Source: Hyphomicrobiales bacterium
Lineage (GTDB): Bacteria > Pseudomonadota > Alphaproteobacteria > Rhizobiales > Rhizobiaceae
Assembly (NCBI GenBank): GCA_900466475.1
Contig: UBMI01000009.1
Location: 550,480 to 614,479, forward strand
Length of the DNA stretch: 64,000 nucleotides
Direction: 5' to 3'
Position numbers and translations under genes: made by a program. Shown piece after piece: positions 8,385 to 17,714 of the stretch. The notes below the pieces were generated by a model that did no database searches, was not told where the DNA came from, and saw only the letters and a list, made by a program, of their open reading frames with translations. Each line of letters opens with the position of its first letter. Positions within the stretch are counted from its first letter, which is position 1.

Positions 8385-9710
8385 TCAGGATTCTTCCTTA
8401 GGACGCTCGATGCGGATCACCTGCGGCTCCCCGACGAGGTAGCCCTCTTCCTTGATCGCAGCAACTGCCTTGCGCACTGAGTCTTCCATCGTCGCGTGGG
8501 TGACGAGGATGATCGTCTGGTGGTGCGAAGGCGCCAGATGCTGCTTGGAACGCTGGACGATCGATTCCAAAGAAATCTGGTTTTCCGCCATGCGCGTGGC
8601 GACGCTGGCAAAAACGCCGGTGCGGTCGAGAACGGTCAGGCGGATGAAATAGCCGCCCTCATGGCTCTGGATCTGCGCCTTGCGGTAAGGCTCGAGCGAC
8701 TTGGCCGGATGGCCGAGGACGGGAACGCGCTGGGCGCCCGGCTGGCTCTTGGCGATGTCGGCGATATCGCCGAGCACCGAGGACGCCGTGGCATTGCCGC
8801 CGGCACCGGGGCCGACCATCAGCAGCTCGCCGAGGATATCGGATTCAATCGCGACGGCGTTTGTGACACCATCGACCTGAGCGATGACCGAATCGACGGG
8901 CACCATGGTCGGATGCACGCGCTGTTCGATGCCGGTCTCCGTGCGCTGAGCGACGCCGAGCAGCTTGATGCGGTAGCCGAGGTCGGCGGCGGCACGGATA
9001 TCCTCGATCGAGATATTGGTGATGCCTTCGAGATAGATATCATCGGCCGCGATCCTGTTGCCGAAGGCGAGCGTGGTCAGGATCGAGAGCTTATGGGCGG
9101 TGTCGTTGCCTTCGATGTCGAAGGCCGGATCGGCTTCGGCATAACCGAGGCGCTGGGCTTCCTTCAGGCAATCGGCAAAGGACAGGCCTTCCTTCTCCAT
9201 CTTGGTGAGGATGTAGTTGCAGGTGCCGTTCATGATGCCATAGACGCGCGAGATCGTGTTGCCCGTCAGCGATTCACGCAGCGCCTTGATGACCGGGATG
9301 CCACCTGCAACGGCCGCTTCGAAATTCAGAAGCGAGCCCTTTTCCTCGGCAATCGTTGCAAGCTCGACGCCATGATAGGCAAGCAGCGCCTTGTTGGCAG
9401 TCACCACATGGAGACCACGGGAGAGAGCGGCGCGAACAGCGACGTTGGCCGCGCCTTCAGCGCCGCCGATCAGTTCAACGAAAACGTCGATATCGGCCTT
9501 CTCGGCAAGATCTTCCGGACGGTCGAACCAGGTGATTCCGGTCAGATCGATCCCACGGTCCTTCGAACGGTCACGAGCCGAAACTGCCGTAATCGTAATC
9601 GGGCGGCCGCAGGTAACTGCAAGTTCATTGCTCTTCTGCTTGATGATGCGAACAAGCGAGGCACCAACGGTACCCAAGCCCGCAATGCCGATTTTGAGGG
9701 CGTCTGCCAT
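8385..9710 (-). CDS. hom: Homoserine dehydrogenase
   Basis: 441 aa. An N-terminal Rossmann fold (IGIAGLGTVGASLVRIIKQ) is followed by the catalytic domain (GIMNGTCNYILTKME, YAEADPAFDIEGNDTAHK with the catalytic Lys/Asp) and a C-terminal ACT domain from about residue 355 (YFIRLTVLDRTGVFASVA), the usual threonine-feedback module. It reduces aspartate semialdehyde to homoserine for Thr, Met and Ile synthesis. AGGATCG precedes the ATG. An aminotransferase gene lies 66 bp upstream on the same strand, separated by a strong hairpin. The gene ends at its own terminator. Confidence 0.97.
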   Translation of the reverse strand: MADALKIGIAGLGTVGASLVRIIKQKSNELAVTCGRPITITAVSARDRSKDRGIDLTGITWFDRPEDLAEKADIDVFVELIGGAEGAANVAVRAALSRGLHVVTANKALLAYHGVELATIAEEKGSLLNFEAAVAGGIPVIKALRESLTGNTISRVYGIMNGTCNYILTKMEKEGLSFADCLKEAQRLGYAEADPAFDIEGNDTAHKLSILTTLAFGNRIAADDIYLEGITNISIEDIRAAADLGYRIKLLGVAQRTETGIEQRVHPTMVPVDSVIAQVDGVTNAVAIESDILGELLMVGPGAGGNATASSVLGDIADIAKSQPGAQRVPVLGHPAKSLEPYRKAQIQSHEGGYFIRLTVLDRTGVFASVATRMAENQISLESIVQRSKQHLAPSHHQTIILVTHATMEDSVRKAVAAIKEEGYLVGEPQVIRIERPKEES

Positions 9711-9737
9711 GGATCGATCCTGAAATGTCTGGTGAGA

Positions 9738-9761
9738 GACAGCCGCAAATATGCGGCTGTC
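9738..9761 (-). promoter_or_regulatory. Strong hairpin between aminotransferase gene and hom
   Basis: A perfect 10-bp inverted repeat GACAGCCGCA/TGCGGCTGTC with a 4-base loop. On the minus strand it is followed by TCTCACC rather than a T-run, so it is a poor intrinsic terminator in the direction of the flanking genes. A processing or stabilising element between the two cistrons, or a leaky terminator, are both possible. Confidence 0.5.
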
Positions 9762-9775
9762 TTTCTAGGTTGGAA

Positions 9776-10993
9776 TTAACGGTGGGCGTTGAGCGAGATG
9801 ACGTTGTGCATCGTCTCGTCTGCCGTCGACATGAACTTCTTGATGTTGCGTGCAGCCTGGCGGATGCGGTGTTCGTTCTCGACGAGTGCCAGACGAACGT
9901 AATCATCACCCTGCTCGCCGAAGCCGATGCCCGGGGCAACGGCAACGTCAGCCTTCTCGACCAGGAGCTTGGAAAACTCCAGCGATCCGAGATGACGGAA
10001 CTTTTCCGGAATCTTCGCCCAGGCAAACATGGTGGCTGCTGGCGGCGGCACGTCGAAGCCGGCCTTGCCAAAGCTTTCGACCATGACGTCGCGGCGGCGC
10101 TTGTAGACATTGCGGACTTCGGCAATGTCGGAGCCATCGCCGTTCAAGGCATGGGTTGCGGCAACCTGGATCGGCGTGAAGGCGCCATAATCGAGGTAGG
10201 ACTTCACACGCGTCAGCGCTGCAATCAGTCGCTCGTTACCGACCGCAAAGCCCATGCGCCAGCCGGGCATGGAGAAGGTCTTGGACATGGAGGTGAACTC
10301 GACGGTCACATCCATTGCTCCCGGAACCTGCAGGACCGACGGTGGAGGCTCGCCATCGAAATAGATTTCCGAATAGGCAAGATCCGACAGCACGATGATG
10401 TCGTGCTTCTTTGCGAAGGCAATGACGTCCTTGTAGAAGTCGAGGGTCGCCACGAGAGCCGTCGGGTTCGACGGATAGTTCAGGATCAGCGCCAGCGGCT
10501 TCGGGATCGAATGGCGCACGGCGCGCTCGAGCGGCGGAAAGAAGCTTTCGTCCGGCTCGACCGACATGGAACGGATCACGCCGCCGGCCATCAGGAAGCC
10601 GAAAGCATGGATTGGATAGGTCGGGTTCGGGCAGAGGATGACGTCACCCGGCGCGGTGATCGCCTGCGCCATGTTGGCAAAGCCTTCCTTGGAGCCGAGG
10701 GTCGCGACCACCTGAGTGTCGGGATTCAGCTTCACGCCGAATCGGCGCGCATAGTAGGCAGCCTGGGCGCGGCGCAGACCGGGAATGCCCTTGGAGGACG
10801 AATAACGGTGGGTGCGCGGGTCCTGGACGACTTCGCAGAGCTTGTCGACGATCGCCTGGGGTGTCGGAAGGTCGGGGTTTCCCATGCCGAGATCGATGAT
10901 ATCGGCCCCGCCCGCTCGCGCGCTCGCTTTCAAACGGTTGACCTGTTCGAAAACGTAAGGCGGCAAACGCCGGACTTTGTGAAACTCTTCCAT
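9776..10993 (-). CDS. Class I/II PLP aminotransferase (AlaC / LL-DAP aminotransferase-like)
   Basis: 405 aa from the second Met, chosen because GGGGAAAGAG precedes it. It is a fold-type I aminotransferase: IDLGMGNPDLPTPQ near the N-terminus, YPSNPTA, DLAYSEIYFDG and SMSKTFSMPGWRMGFAVGN, whose Lys forms the Schiff base with PLP. Close relatives are annotated as LL-diaminopimelate aminotransferase or as the alanine transaminase AlaC; sequence alone does not separate these. Its place directly upstream of hom hints at an amino acid biosynthetic role in the aspartate family, which is inference. Confidence 0.88.
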   Translation of the reverse strand: MEEFHKVRRLPPYVFEQVNRLKASARAGGADIIDLGMGNPDLPTPQAIVDKLCEVVQDPRTHRYSSSKGIPGLRRAQAAYYARRFGVKLNPDTQVVATLGSKEGFANMAQAITAPGDVILCPNPTYPIHAFGFLMAGGVIRSMSVEPDESFFPPLERAVRHSIPKPLALILNYPSNPTALVATLDFYKDVIAFAKKHDIIVLSDLAYSEIYFDGEPPPSVLQVPGAMDVTVEFTSMSKTFSMPGWRMGFAVGNERLIAALTRVKSYLDYGAFTPIQVAATHALNGDGSDIAEVRNVYKRRRDVMVESFGKAGFDVPPPAATMFAWAKIPEKFRHLGSLEFSKLLVEKADVAVAPGIGFGEQGDDYVRLALVENEHRIRQAARNIKKFMSTADETMHNVISLNAHR

Positions 10994-11217
10994 CTCTTTC
11001 CCCATGGAAATGCGGCCAACGTGACCGCTGTCGAAGCTCGTTCCGTCTCCCGGCTGCTGCGATACGAGCTTCAGACTCGCAGCGCCGTATTCCTCTTCAA
11101 CTTAACTGCGCGGCAAATCTTTGACGGAGAAGCCGCGCACGAAGCGCATTATCGGGAAAATTGTGTCTTCCGATCCATCCGGAAGGCTTTGCGTCCAAAT
11201 CGCCTGAAAGGCAAGGC

Positions 11218-11640
11218 TTATTTGGTGATTTCGGAGAGCGTTTCGGCCCCGTGGTCGGCGGCCAGCTTCCGCATCTCGGCAACGCGGCGCTGATACTCCG
11301 CCTCCGAGATTGTGCCCGCCTGGCGCTTGGCACCAAGGGCGCTCAGCTGATGCTGCAACTCGGCCGCCTGTTCGTCGTTCATTTGAACGTTGGCGGCCGT
11401 CAGCGGCGCACCGAACGACGGGTAGCCGTCGGGGCTCTTGGTCAGGCCACCTTCAACGGGTTCGCCCTTGGAAGCGGGCATCACGACTGCAGTCGGTGCT
11501 GCCATGCGCTGGGCGAAGGCCTTTTTCTCCTCGGCGGTCTTGTTGCATCCGGCAAGCGCGAAGGCCATGGCCGCGGCCGCCACGCAGATCGCTGCGGTGC
11601 GGGTGAAGGTCACGAAATGCCCAATGCCTGTCGTCGTCAT
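11218..11640 (-). CDS. Small lipoprotein with SHOCT-like C-terminus
   Basis: 140 aa. The signal peptide has lipobox ALAGC (Cys about 32). The C-terminal segment QLSALGAKRQAGTISEAEYQ resembles a SHOCT-like short helical motif (L-x-x-L-x-x-G-x-I-[ST]-x-x-E-[FY]). Function unknown. It is transcribed divergently from phaC, with about 150 bp between the starts. Confidence 0.7.
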   Translation of the reverse strand: MTTTGIGHFVTFTRTAAICVAAAAMAFALAGCNKTAEEKKAFAQRMAAPTAVVMPASKGEPVEGGLTKSPDGYPSFGAPLTAANVQMNDEQAAELQHQLSALGAKRQAGTISEAEYQRRVAEMRKLAADHGAETLSEITK

Positions 11641-11789
11641 GCCTGATGATCCAATCCTGCCTGCTTTCGACTGTTAAATTCGTCGCAGCGACAAAGCAAT
11701 AGCATGAGAGCGGGTGTGCGGAACTTGTTTTCTTCAACGCAGCAGATGTACAACGGACAAACAATGGATGCTGCCGCCGGAGGAAGTGC

Positions 11790-13619
11790 GTGACCGACAG
11801 CAAGCGGGAGAATGGTGCCAAGCTGGATTTCGACGCCAAGGATCTCGATCCCTATATGCTGAAGGATCCCGAGGCCATGGCGCTCAATTTCGCCCGTGCG
11901 CTCGAAAACCTCGGCAAGGCAGCTTCGGCATGGCTCGGCCCACGCGAGCGCGGCGAAATCACCGACACGGCCGTAGAACCCGTCACCGATATGGTGAAAA
12001 CGCTCTCCAGGGTGACGGAATACTGGATCGCCGATCCACGCCGCACTTTCGAAGCGCAGACACAGCTGATGACCTCCTTCTTCGGCATCTGGATGCGCTC
12101 GATGCAGCGCATGCAAGGCGAGACGGTCGAACAGGAGGTCGAGCGCAAAGACAAACGCTTCGCCGACGAGGACTGGCAGAAGAACCCCTTCTTCGAATTC
12201 TTGAAACAGGTCTATTTCGTCACTGCAGACTGGGCCGAAAAGCTGGTTGCCGAGACCGAGGGGCTCGACGAGCACACCAAGCACAAGGCCGGCTTCTACG
12301 TGAAGCAGATTACGGCGGCGCTCTCGCCCACAAATTTCGTGGTCACCAATCCCCAAGTCTATCGCGAGACGATCGCGACCAGCGGCGAAAACCTCGTGCG
12401 CGGCATGAAGATGCTGACCGAGGATATTATCGCCGGTCGCGGCGAGCTGCGGCTGCGCCAGACCGACATGACCAAATTTGCCGTTGGCCGCGATATGGCG
12501 CTGACGCCGGGCAAGGTGATCGCCCAGAACGAGATTTGCCAGATCATCCAGTACGAGCCATCGACGGAGACCGTGCTGAAGCGGCCGCTGCTGATTTGCC
12601 CGCCATGGATCAACAAGTTCTATATTCTCGACCTCAACCCGCAGAAATCCTTCATCAAATGGTGCGTGGACCAGGGACATACGGTTTTCGTGATCTCCTG
12701 GGTCAATCCGGATAGTCGCCATGCACTGAAGGATTGGACCGCTTATGCCCGGGAGGGGGTCGATTTCGCGCTGGAAACGATCGAAAAGGCGACCGGCGAA
12801 AAGGAAGTCAACGCCATCGGCTATTGCGTCGGGGGCACGCTGCTTGCCGCAACCCTTGCCCTGCACGCCAGGGAGAAGAACAAGCGCATCAAGAGCGCAA
12901 CGCTCTTCACCACCCAGGTCGATTTCACCCATGCCGGCGACCTCAAGGTTTTCGTCGACGAGGAGCAACTTCAGGCGCTGGAAACGCACATGCAGGAGCT
13001 CGGCTATCTCGATGGTTCACGCATGTCGACCGCCTTCAACATGCTCAGGGCGGGCGAGCTCATCTGGCCCTATTTCGTCAACAACTACCTGAAGGGCCAG
13101 GAGCCCCTGCCCTTCGACCTCTTGTTCTGGAATGCCGATTCGACTCGCATGGCGGCGGCGAACCATGCCTTCTACCTGCGCAACTGCTATCTGCGGAATG
13201 CGCTGACCAAGGACGAGATGATCCTCGACGGCAAGACCTTATCGCTGAAGGACATCAAGATCCCGATCTATAATCTTGCGACGCGCGAGGATCATATCGC
13301 GCCGGCAAAGTCTGTCTTCGTCGGCAGCCAGTACTTCGGTGGCAAGGTGCAGTTCGTCGTCGCAGGCTCCGGTCATATTGCCGGCGTCGTCAATCCGCCA
13401 GACAAGCACAAGTATCAGTTCTGGACGGGCGGCCCGGCCAAAGGCGATTATGACGCATGGCTCACCAAGGCGAAGGAGACGGCAGGCTCCTGGTGGCCGC
13501 ACTGGCACGGATGGATCGAATCGCAAGCCGGCGAGCATGTGGCTGCCCGCAAGGTCGGAGGAGCAGCGCTCAATGCGATCGAGGAAGCTCCCGGAAGCTA
13601 TGTGATGGCGCGCAGCTGA
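11790..13619 (+). CDS. phaC: Class I poly(3-hydroxyalkanoate) synthase
   Basis: 609 aa from a GTG start with a strong GGAGGAAG site. It polymerises 3-hydroxyacyl-CoA into PHB granules. The N-terminal PhaC domain (about residues 60-270) is followed by an alpha/beta-hydrolase core. The lipase-like box is GYCVGG with the nucleophile Cys346; the catalytic Asp lies in REDHIAP and the His in GSGHIAGVVNPP. Length and features fit the class I (PhaC-only) enzyme of rhizobia. No phasin or PhaR gene is adjacent. Confidence 0.97.
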   Translation: MTDSKRENGAKLDFDAKDLDPYMLKDPEAMALNFARALENLGKAASAWLGPRERGEITDTAVEPVTDMVKTLSRVTEYWIADPRRTFEAQTQLMTSFFGIWMRSMQRMQGETVEQEVERKDKRFADEDWQKNPFFEFLKQVYFVTADWAEKLVAETEGLDEHTKHKAGFYVKQITAALSPTNFVVTNPQVYRETIATSGENLVRGMKMLTEDIIAGRGELRLRQTDMTKFAVGRDMALTPGKVIAQNEICQIIQYEPSTETVLKRPLLICPPWINKFYILDLNPQKSFIKWCVDQGHTVFVISWVNPDSRHALKDWTAYAREGVDFALETIEKATGEKEVNAIGYCVGGTLLAATLALHAREKNKRIKSATLFTTQVDFTHAGDLKVFVDEEQLQALETHMQELGYLDGSRMSTAFNMLRAGELIWPYFVNNYLKGQEPLPFDLLFWNADSTRMAAANHAFYLRNCYLRNALTKDEMILDGKTLSLKDIKIPIYNLATREDHIAPAKSVFVGSQYFGGKVQFVVAGSGHIAGVVNPPDKHKYQFWTGGPAKGDYDAWLTKAKETAGSWWPHWHGWIESQAGEHVAARKVGGAALNAIEEAPGSYVMARS

Positions 13620-13910
13620 ACGCGGAAAAATTCCCGGCGCCGGCTTGCCTTCATCGGGCTACGGCAGGCGGGCTGCAGCAAGTCTTTGAAAAATAGCTTT
13701 TTCTAAAATATTGCGTCTGTTTTCGCGACAATCGAAGCAGAGCGCTTCGCCTGTAAACCAATTGGAAACCATAGTTCGTCATCTTTAAGAAACGGTCGCA
13801 TGTCGCGAACAGGCCCAAATTCGGCCTTTTTGGGCAGTTAGCGGCTCCGGCAAAAATTAGTAAGCCAGTGCTGCCGGCCTGCGTAGCGCGTTTTGGAAGA
13901 CGAGTAGAGT

Positions 13911-15257
13911 ATGGCGTTTGCGGTAGGGACGTTCAATAACGTCGCCCCTTTTGGCGGATCCCCTGTTCGTTCAGGCAGATCTCGCGGTTTTCTAACCGGC
14001 ATCGCAATCGCCGGATTTTTGACCTCCACGTGGCTTATCGGCACTGTCGCGACGATGCAATCGGTGTCGATGCCGTTCTCCACACAAAAGGAGATTTCCC
14101 CGGTTGCCGCCGCAATAAGGGCGACACGGGTTGCCGTCACGCATGAGCGTCTCATCCATGTGAACAAGGCTTCACGGCTTGCGGCATTCGACGCAAAGCC
14201 GGTAGTGCCTCTGACGGCGCAGTTGATCCAGTCGCATGCGCAAAGCACATCGGCTGCCTCGAATGCAAAGCTGGCGCTGGCCAAGACCAATGGCGTTGCC
14301 GTTGCCGTCGCGGAACTTCAGCCGGTAGCCGCCTCCGGCAATTCGCGCTTCAGCAAGGACGATACAATCAAGACGCCCGATGCGACCGTGGAAACCGCTT
14401 CATTGGCGGCTGGCGAAGGTGATGCCGACCGGATCATCATTCCGTCGAAGGAAGCCGTGGCTGCGGCCGAAATGCCCGCCATGGTCGCCCTTGCCGATGC
14501 GGGTCCGCGTGTCATGCCTGTTCCGGTTGATCCGCAGCAGCTTAACCGCGCAGTTGCTCCTGCCGCCGACAAGCCGGCGGAAATCGAAGTTGCCGAAGCG
14601 GACGACGGTGCACCGCCTTTCGATCTGGTTCTTGCCCCCGATGAGGATTCTGTCCCGCTGCCGATGGCGCGGCCCGACGGTCTTGTCGGCAAGCCGGCTC
14701 CTGCTTCCAAGGGTTCTCAGCGCTCTGCCGAGCCCGTGCTTGCCTATGCCAAGCCGAACTCACCAATCGAAGATGACGATGACGATGCGGTGCCGCGCTA
14801 TGACAAGCCGGTCTTTACGCCGCGCGTGCGTGCTGGTGTCGCGATCTACGACATCGAGAACGCGACTGTCTACCTGCCGAACGGCGAGCGGCTGGAGGCC
14901 CATTCCGGTCTCGGCAAGATGCGCGACAACCCACGCTACACTAATCAGAAAATGCGCGGACCGACGCCGCCGCATACCTATAATCTGACGATGCGCGAAT
15001 CCCTGTTCCATGGCGTGGCCGCCATTCGCCTGACGCCGGTGCAGGGTTCGGACGCAATCTTCAACCGCGTCGGCCTTCTGGCCCACACCTATATGCTCGG
15101 CAAGAACGGCGATTCCAACGGCTGCGTTTCCTTCAAGGATTACAAGCGCTTCCTGGCCGCCTACAGGCGCGGTGACATCCGGCAGCTCGTCGTCGTGCCA
15201 CGGATGAACAACAAGCCGGCTTCGACGCTCGCTTCGCTCTTCTCTTCGCGGACCTAA
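13911..15257 (+). CDS. Membrane-anchored Tlde1 (DUF2778) domain protein
   Basis: 448 aa. A helix near residues 28-47 (FLTGIAIAGFLTSTWLIG) is followed by a long low-complexity Ala/Pro/Asp region to about residue 300 and a C-terminal DUF2778/Tlde1 domain of about 130 residues. The domain contains GVAAIRLTP, HTYMLGKNGDSNGC and VSFKDY; the S-N-G-C Cys (about residue 405) is the expected nucleophile of this L,D-transpeptidase-like family and His392 is a possible partner. Tlde1 proteins can be type VI effectors, but no T6SS gene is nearby, so a cell-wall role in the producing cell is more likely. Confidence 0.8.
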   Translation: MAFAVGTFNNVAPFGGSPVRSGRSRGFLTGIAIAGFLTSTWLIGTVATMQSVSMPFSTQKEISPVAAAIRATRVAVTHERLIHVNKASRLAAFDAKPVVPLTAQLIQSHAQSTSAASNAKLALAKTNGVAVAVAELQPVAASGNSRFSKDDTIKTPDATVETASLAAGEGDADRIIIPSKEAVAAAEMPAMVALADAGPRVMPVPVDPQQLNRAVAPAADKPAEIEVAEADDGAPPFDLVLAPDEDSVPLPMARPDGLVGKPAPASKGSQRSAEPVLAYAKPNSPIEDDDDDAVPRYDKPVFTPRVRAGVAIYDIENATVYLPNGERLEAHSGLGKMRDNPRYTNQKMRGPTPPHTYNLTMRESLFHGVAAIRLTPVQGSDAIFNRVGLLAHTYMLGKNGDSNGCVSFKDYKRFLAAYRRGDIRQLVVVPRMNNKPASTLASLFSSRT

Positions 15258-16105
15258 AGCTTAGCCGCGAGGAAATCCGCCAGGGAACGGCTCTCCGCAG
15301 ACAGACGGAGCCGTCCCTTGACCAGGGCGAGTTCGGACGCCGGCTGCGGATCGAAGCCATCCGCGGCCACAAGCTGACGATGCTCCGGCAGGACCGCATC
15401 CGACGGCAGCAGGCTGATGCCGAGGCCGGAAGCCACAGCAGCCTGCACACCCATCAACCCTTGGCTCGTATAGGCGATACGCCAGCGCCGCCCGCTGCGC
15501 TCGATGAAACGGATTGCTCTTTCGCGGTAAATGCAGCCGACAGGAAAGACGGCAAGCGGTACCGTCTCGTCCCGCACCGGCCGATGCATGCTTTCAACCC
15601 AGACCAATTCCTCCGTCCAGCTTGCCAGGGCGCTACCATCGCCCGGTTCACGCTTGATGAGCGCAAGATCGATTTCACCTGCTTCCAGAAGACGGCGAAG
15701 CTCGACGCTCCAGCCGCTCACCGTATCGAGCCTTATATGCGGAGAAGCCGCTGAAAAGCCCGAGAGGAGATCAATGAGCCTGCGGCCGGCAAAATCTTCG
15801 GGAACGCCGAGCCTGACGGTCTTGGGTGCGGCGGGCTTGCGCATAAGCTCCATCGCCTCTTCGGCTGTCGCCAGCAGGCGTCGAGCATAACTCAAGAGAA
15901 GCTCCCCTTCTTCGGTCGTCTGAATGCCACCCGTCGACTTGTCGCGCAGAAGAAGGGTGTGGCCGATATTGGCCTCCAGCTTCCGGACCTGCTGGCTGAC
16001 GGTGGACTGAGTGAGATGAATGCGCTCGGCCGCCCGTGTGAAGCCACCGGCGTCGACGACAGCCGCAAAAGTTCGGAGAAGATCGAGATCGAAGGGGAAG
16101 CTCAT
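15254..16105 (-). CDS. LysR-family transcriptional regulator
   Basis: 283 aa starting at MSFPFDLDLL (GGAAAA upstream; an earlier in-frame GTG is possible). The N-terminal winged helix-turn-helix (LLRTFAAVVDAGGFTRAAER, STVSQQVRKLE) is followed by a type 2 periplasmic-binding-protein-like effector domain. It is divergent from the haloacid dehalogenase gene with only about 90 bp between the starts, the usual arrangement for a LysR regulator and its target, so it probably controls the dehalogenase/aldolase pair. The effector is unknown. Its stop overlaps the end of the convergent DUF2778 gene by 4 bases. Confidence 0.93.
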   Translation of the reverse strand: MSFPFDLDLLRTFAAVVDAGGFTRAAERIHLTQSTVSQQVRKLEANIGHTLLLRDKSTGGIQTTEEGELLLSYARRLLATAEEAMELMRKPAAPKTVRLGVPEDFAGRRLIDLLSGFSAASPHIRLDTVSGWSVELRRLLEAGEIDLALIKREPGDGSALASWTEELVWVESMHRPVRDETVPLAVFPVGCIYRERAIRFIERSGRRWRIAYTSQGLMGVQAAVASGLGISLLPSDAVLPEHRQLVAADGFDPQPASELALVKGRLRLSAESRSLADFLAAKL

Positions 16106-16192
16106 TCGATTTTCCACTGCCGATTATTAGGACATTTAATTTCTCAATGAGCTGCTTTCTTGTCAATATGAGGAAAAGCACGGAGACCACAG

Positions 16193-16894
16193 ATGACACT
16201 TCCCGGAAACCGGCCGAGCTGGCTAACCTTCGATTGCTACGGCACGCTGATTCAATGGGATGAAGGCCTGCTTGCCGCCATGAATGAAATCCTGTCGGCA
16301 AAGGGCGGCAATATCGACCAGCCAGCCTTTATCGCCGTCTATGACCGTTACGAACATGAACTCGAAGAGCAAAGGCCGCACCGATCCTTCAAACAGGTCA
16401 CCGTGCTCGCGCTCGAACTGGCGATGAAGGAATTCGGCCTGCCCTTCGATGGCGCCGATGCCGACCTGCTGACTTCGTCGATCGGCCGGATGCCGCCTTT
16501 CCCCGAAGTCGTTGCCACGCTCGGCAAGCTAAAAGCCGCCGGCTTCAGGCTTGCCATTATCTCCAATACCGACGACGCGATCATCGCCGGCAATGTCGCG
16601 CAGCTTGGCGGTTTCATCGACCGGGTGATCACTGCCGAGCAGGCGGAAGCCTACAAGCCGTCGCCGCAAATCTTCCGGCATGCATGGAAAACGCTCGGCA
16701 TCGATATGAATGATCTCGTGCATATCTGCGCAAGCCCGCATCTTGACCTTGTCGCGGCGCGCGAACTCGGTTTTCGTGCAATCTGGGTGGATCGCGGCAC
16801 CGGGCGCAAACCCCTCAGCGACTACCGCCCCAACGAGATCGTGCCGACGCTCGACAAGGTGCCTGCCATCCTTGCAGCGAACGGCTGGATGTAA
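16193..16894 (+). CDS. Haloacid dehalogenase, type II (HAD superfamily)
   Basis: 233 aa. HAD motif I is FDCYGTLIQWD (nucleophile Asp14), motif II lies in AIISNTDD, and the motif III/IV region covers AYKPSPQIFRHAW and VHICASPHLDLVAA. The motif set follows the L-2-haloacid dehalogenase subgroup. The family hydrolyses 2-haloacids with inversion, though many members are phosphatases of unknown substrate. The gene is 22 bp upstream of the class II aldolase-like gene, forming a two-gene operon facing the LysR regulator. Confidence 0.85.
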   Translation: MTLPGNRPSWLTFDCYGTLIQWDEGLLAAMNEILSAKGGNIDQPAFIAVYDRYEHELEEQRPHRSFKQVTVLALELAMKEFGLPFDGADADLLTSSIGRMPPFPEVVATLGKLKAAGFRLAIISNTDDAIIAGNVAQLGGFIDRVITAEQAEAYKPSPQIFRHAWKTLGIDMNDLVHICASPHLDLVAARELGFRAIWVDRGTGRKPLSDYRPNEIVPTLDKVPAILAANGWM

Positions 16895-16916
16895 TTGACG
16901 CGACTGGAGACGAGAC

Positions 16917-17708
16917 ATGGCTCATGAATTGAACCTCGCGAAAGGGCAGCCGGCAATATTGCGCAACCTGCCGCTCGATACGGACGAGATCTGGCAGGCG
17001 CGCGTCGATCTGGCGGCGTGCCTCAGAATGGCGGCTCGGCTAGGGCTCGAGGAAGGCATTTGCAATCATTTCTCGGCCGTCGTACCCGGTCATCCCGATC
17101 TTTTCCTCGTCAACAGGCTCGGCTGGGCCTTTCAGGAAGCGACCGCCTCGTCACTGCTGATCTGCGATTTCGAAGGCAACGTCGTTGTCGGCGATGGCGT
17201 GCCCGAGGCAACCGCCTTTTTCATCCATGCCCGGCTGCACAAGATGTCGCCGCGCGTCGGAGCCGCCTTCCATACGCATATGCCGAATGCGACCGCACTC
17301 AGCATGGTCGAGGGCGATCCCTTCGCCTGGGCCGGTCAGACGGCACTGAAATTTTACGGCCGCGTTGCCGTCGACGAGAATTATAACGGGCTGGCCCTGG
17401 ACGAACGCGAGGGTGACAGGATTGCCGCCGTGCTCGGCGACAAGGACATTCTGTTCATGAAGAACCATGGCGTGATGGTCTGCGCGCCCAATATCGCCGA
17501 AGCCTGGGACGATCTCTATTATCTGGAGCGTGCCGCCGAGGTTCAGCTCAAGGCGATGAGCACCGGTCGGCGGCTCATCCCGGTTTCGACAGACATCGCC
17601 GAGCAGGCTGCCCGACAGATGCGCGAAGGCGATCCGGAAAGTGCACGGCTGCATCTCGAAAGCGTCAGGCGCGTTCTCGACCGCCAAGCGCCGGAATACC
17701 GGAACTAA
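16917..17708 (+). CDS. Class II aldolase/adducin domain protein
   Basis: 263 aa. It has the class II aldolase fold: ICNHFSAVVPGHPDLFLVN, FHTHMPNATALS (zinc His pair), and FMKNHGVMVCAPNIAEAWDD (third His). The family includes fuculose/ribulose-phosphate aldolases and epimerases as well as uncharacterised adducin-like proteins that often pair with catabolic dehydrogenases. The substrate is not apparent. Pairing with a type II haloacid dehalogenase under one LysR regulator suggests a small catabolic unit. Confidence 0.88.
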   Translation: MAHELNLAKGQPAILRNLPLDTDEIWQARVDLAACLRMAARLGLEEGICNHFSAVVPGHPDLFLVNRLGWAFQEATASSLLICDFEGNVVVGDGVPEATAFFIHARLHKMSPRVGAAFHTHMPNATALSMVEGDPFAWAGQTALKFYGRVAVDENYNGLALDEREGDRIAAVLGDKDILFMKNHGVMVCAPNIAEAWDDLYYLERAAEVQLKAMSTGRRLIPVSTDIAEQAARQMREGDPESARLHLESVRRVLDRQAPEYRN

Positions 17709-17714
17709 GCGCCG

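Noticed and set aside
9725..11293. 522-codon frame antisense to the aminotransferase gene, and the 427-codon frame antisense to hom at 8496-9779
   Set aside because: Both cover certain genes on the other strand and show no domain similarity.
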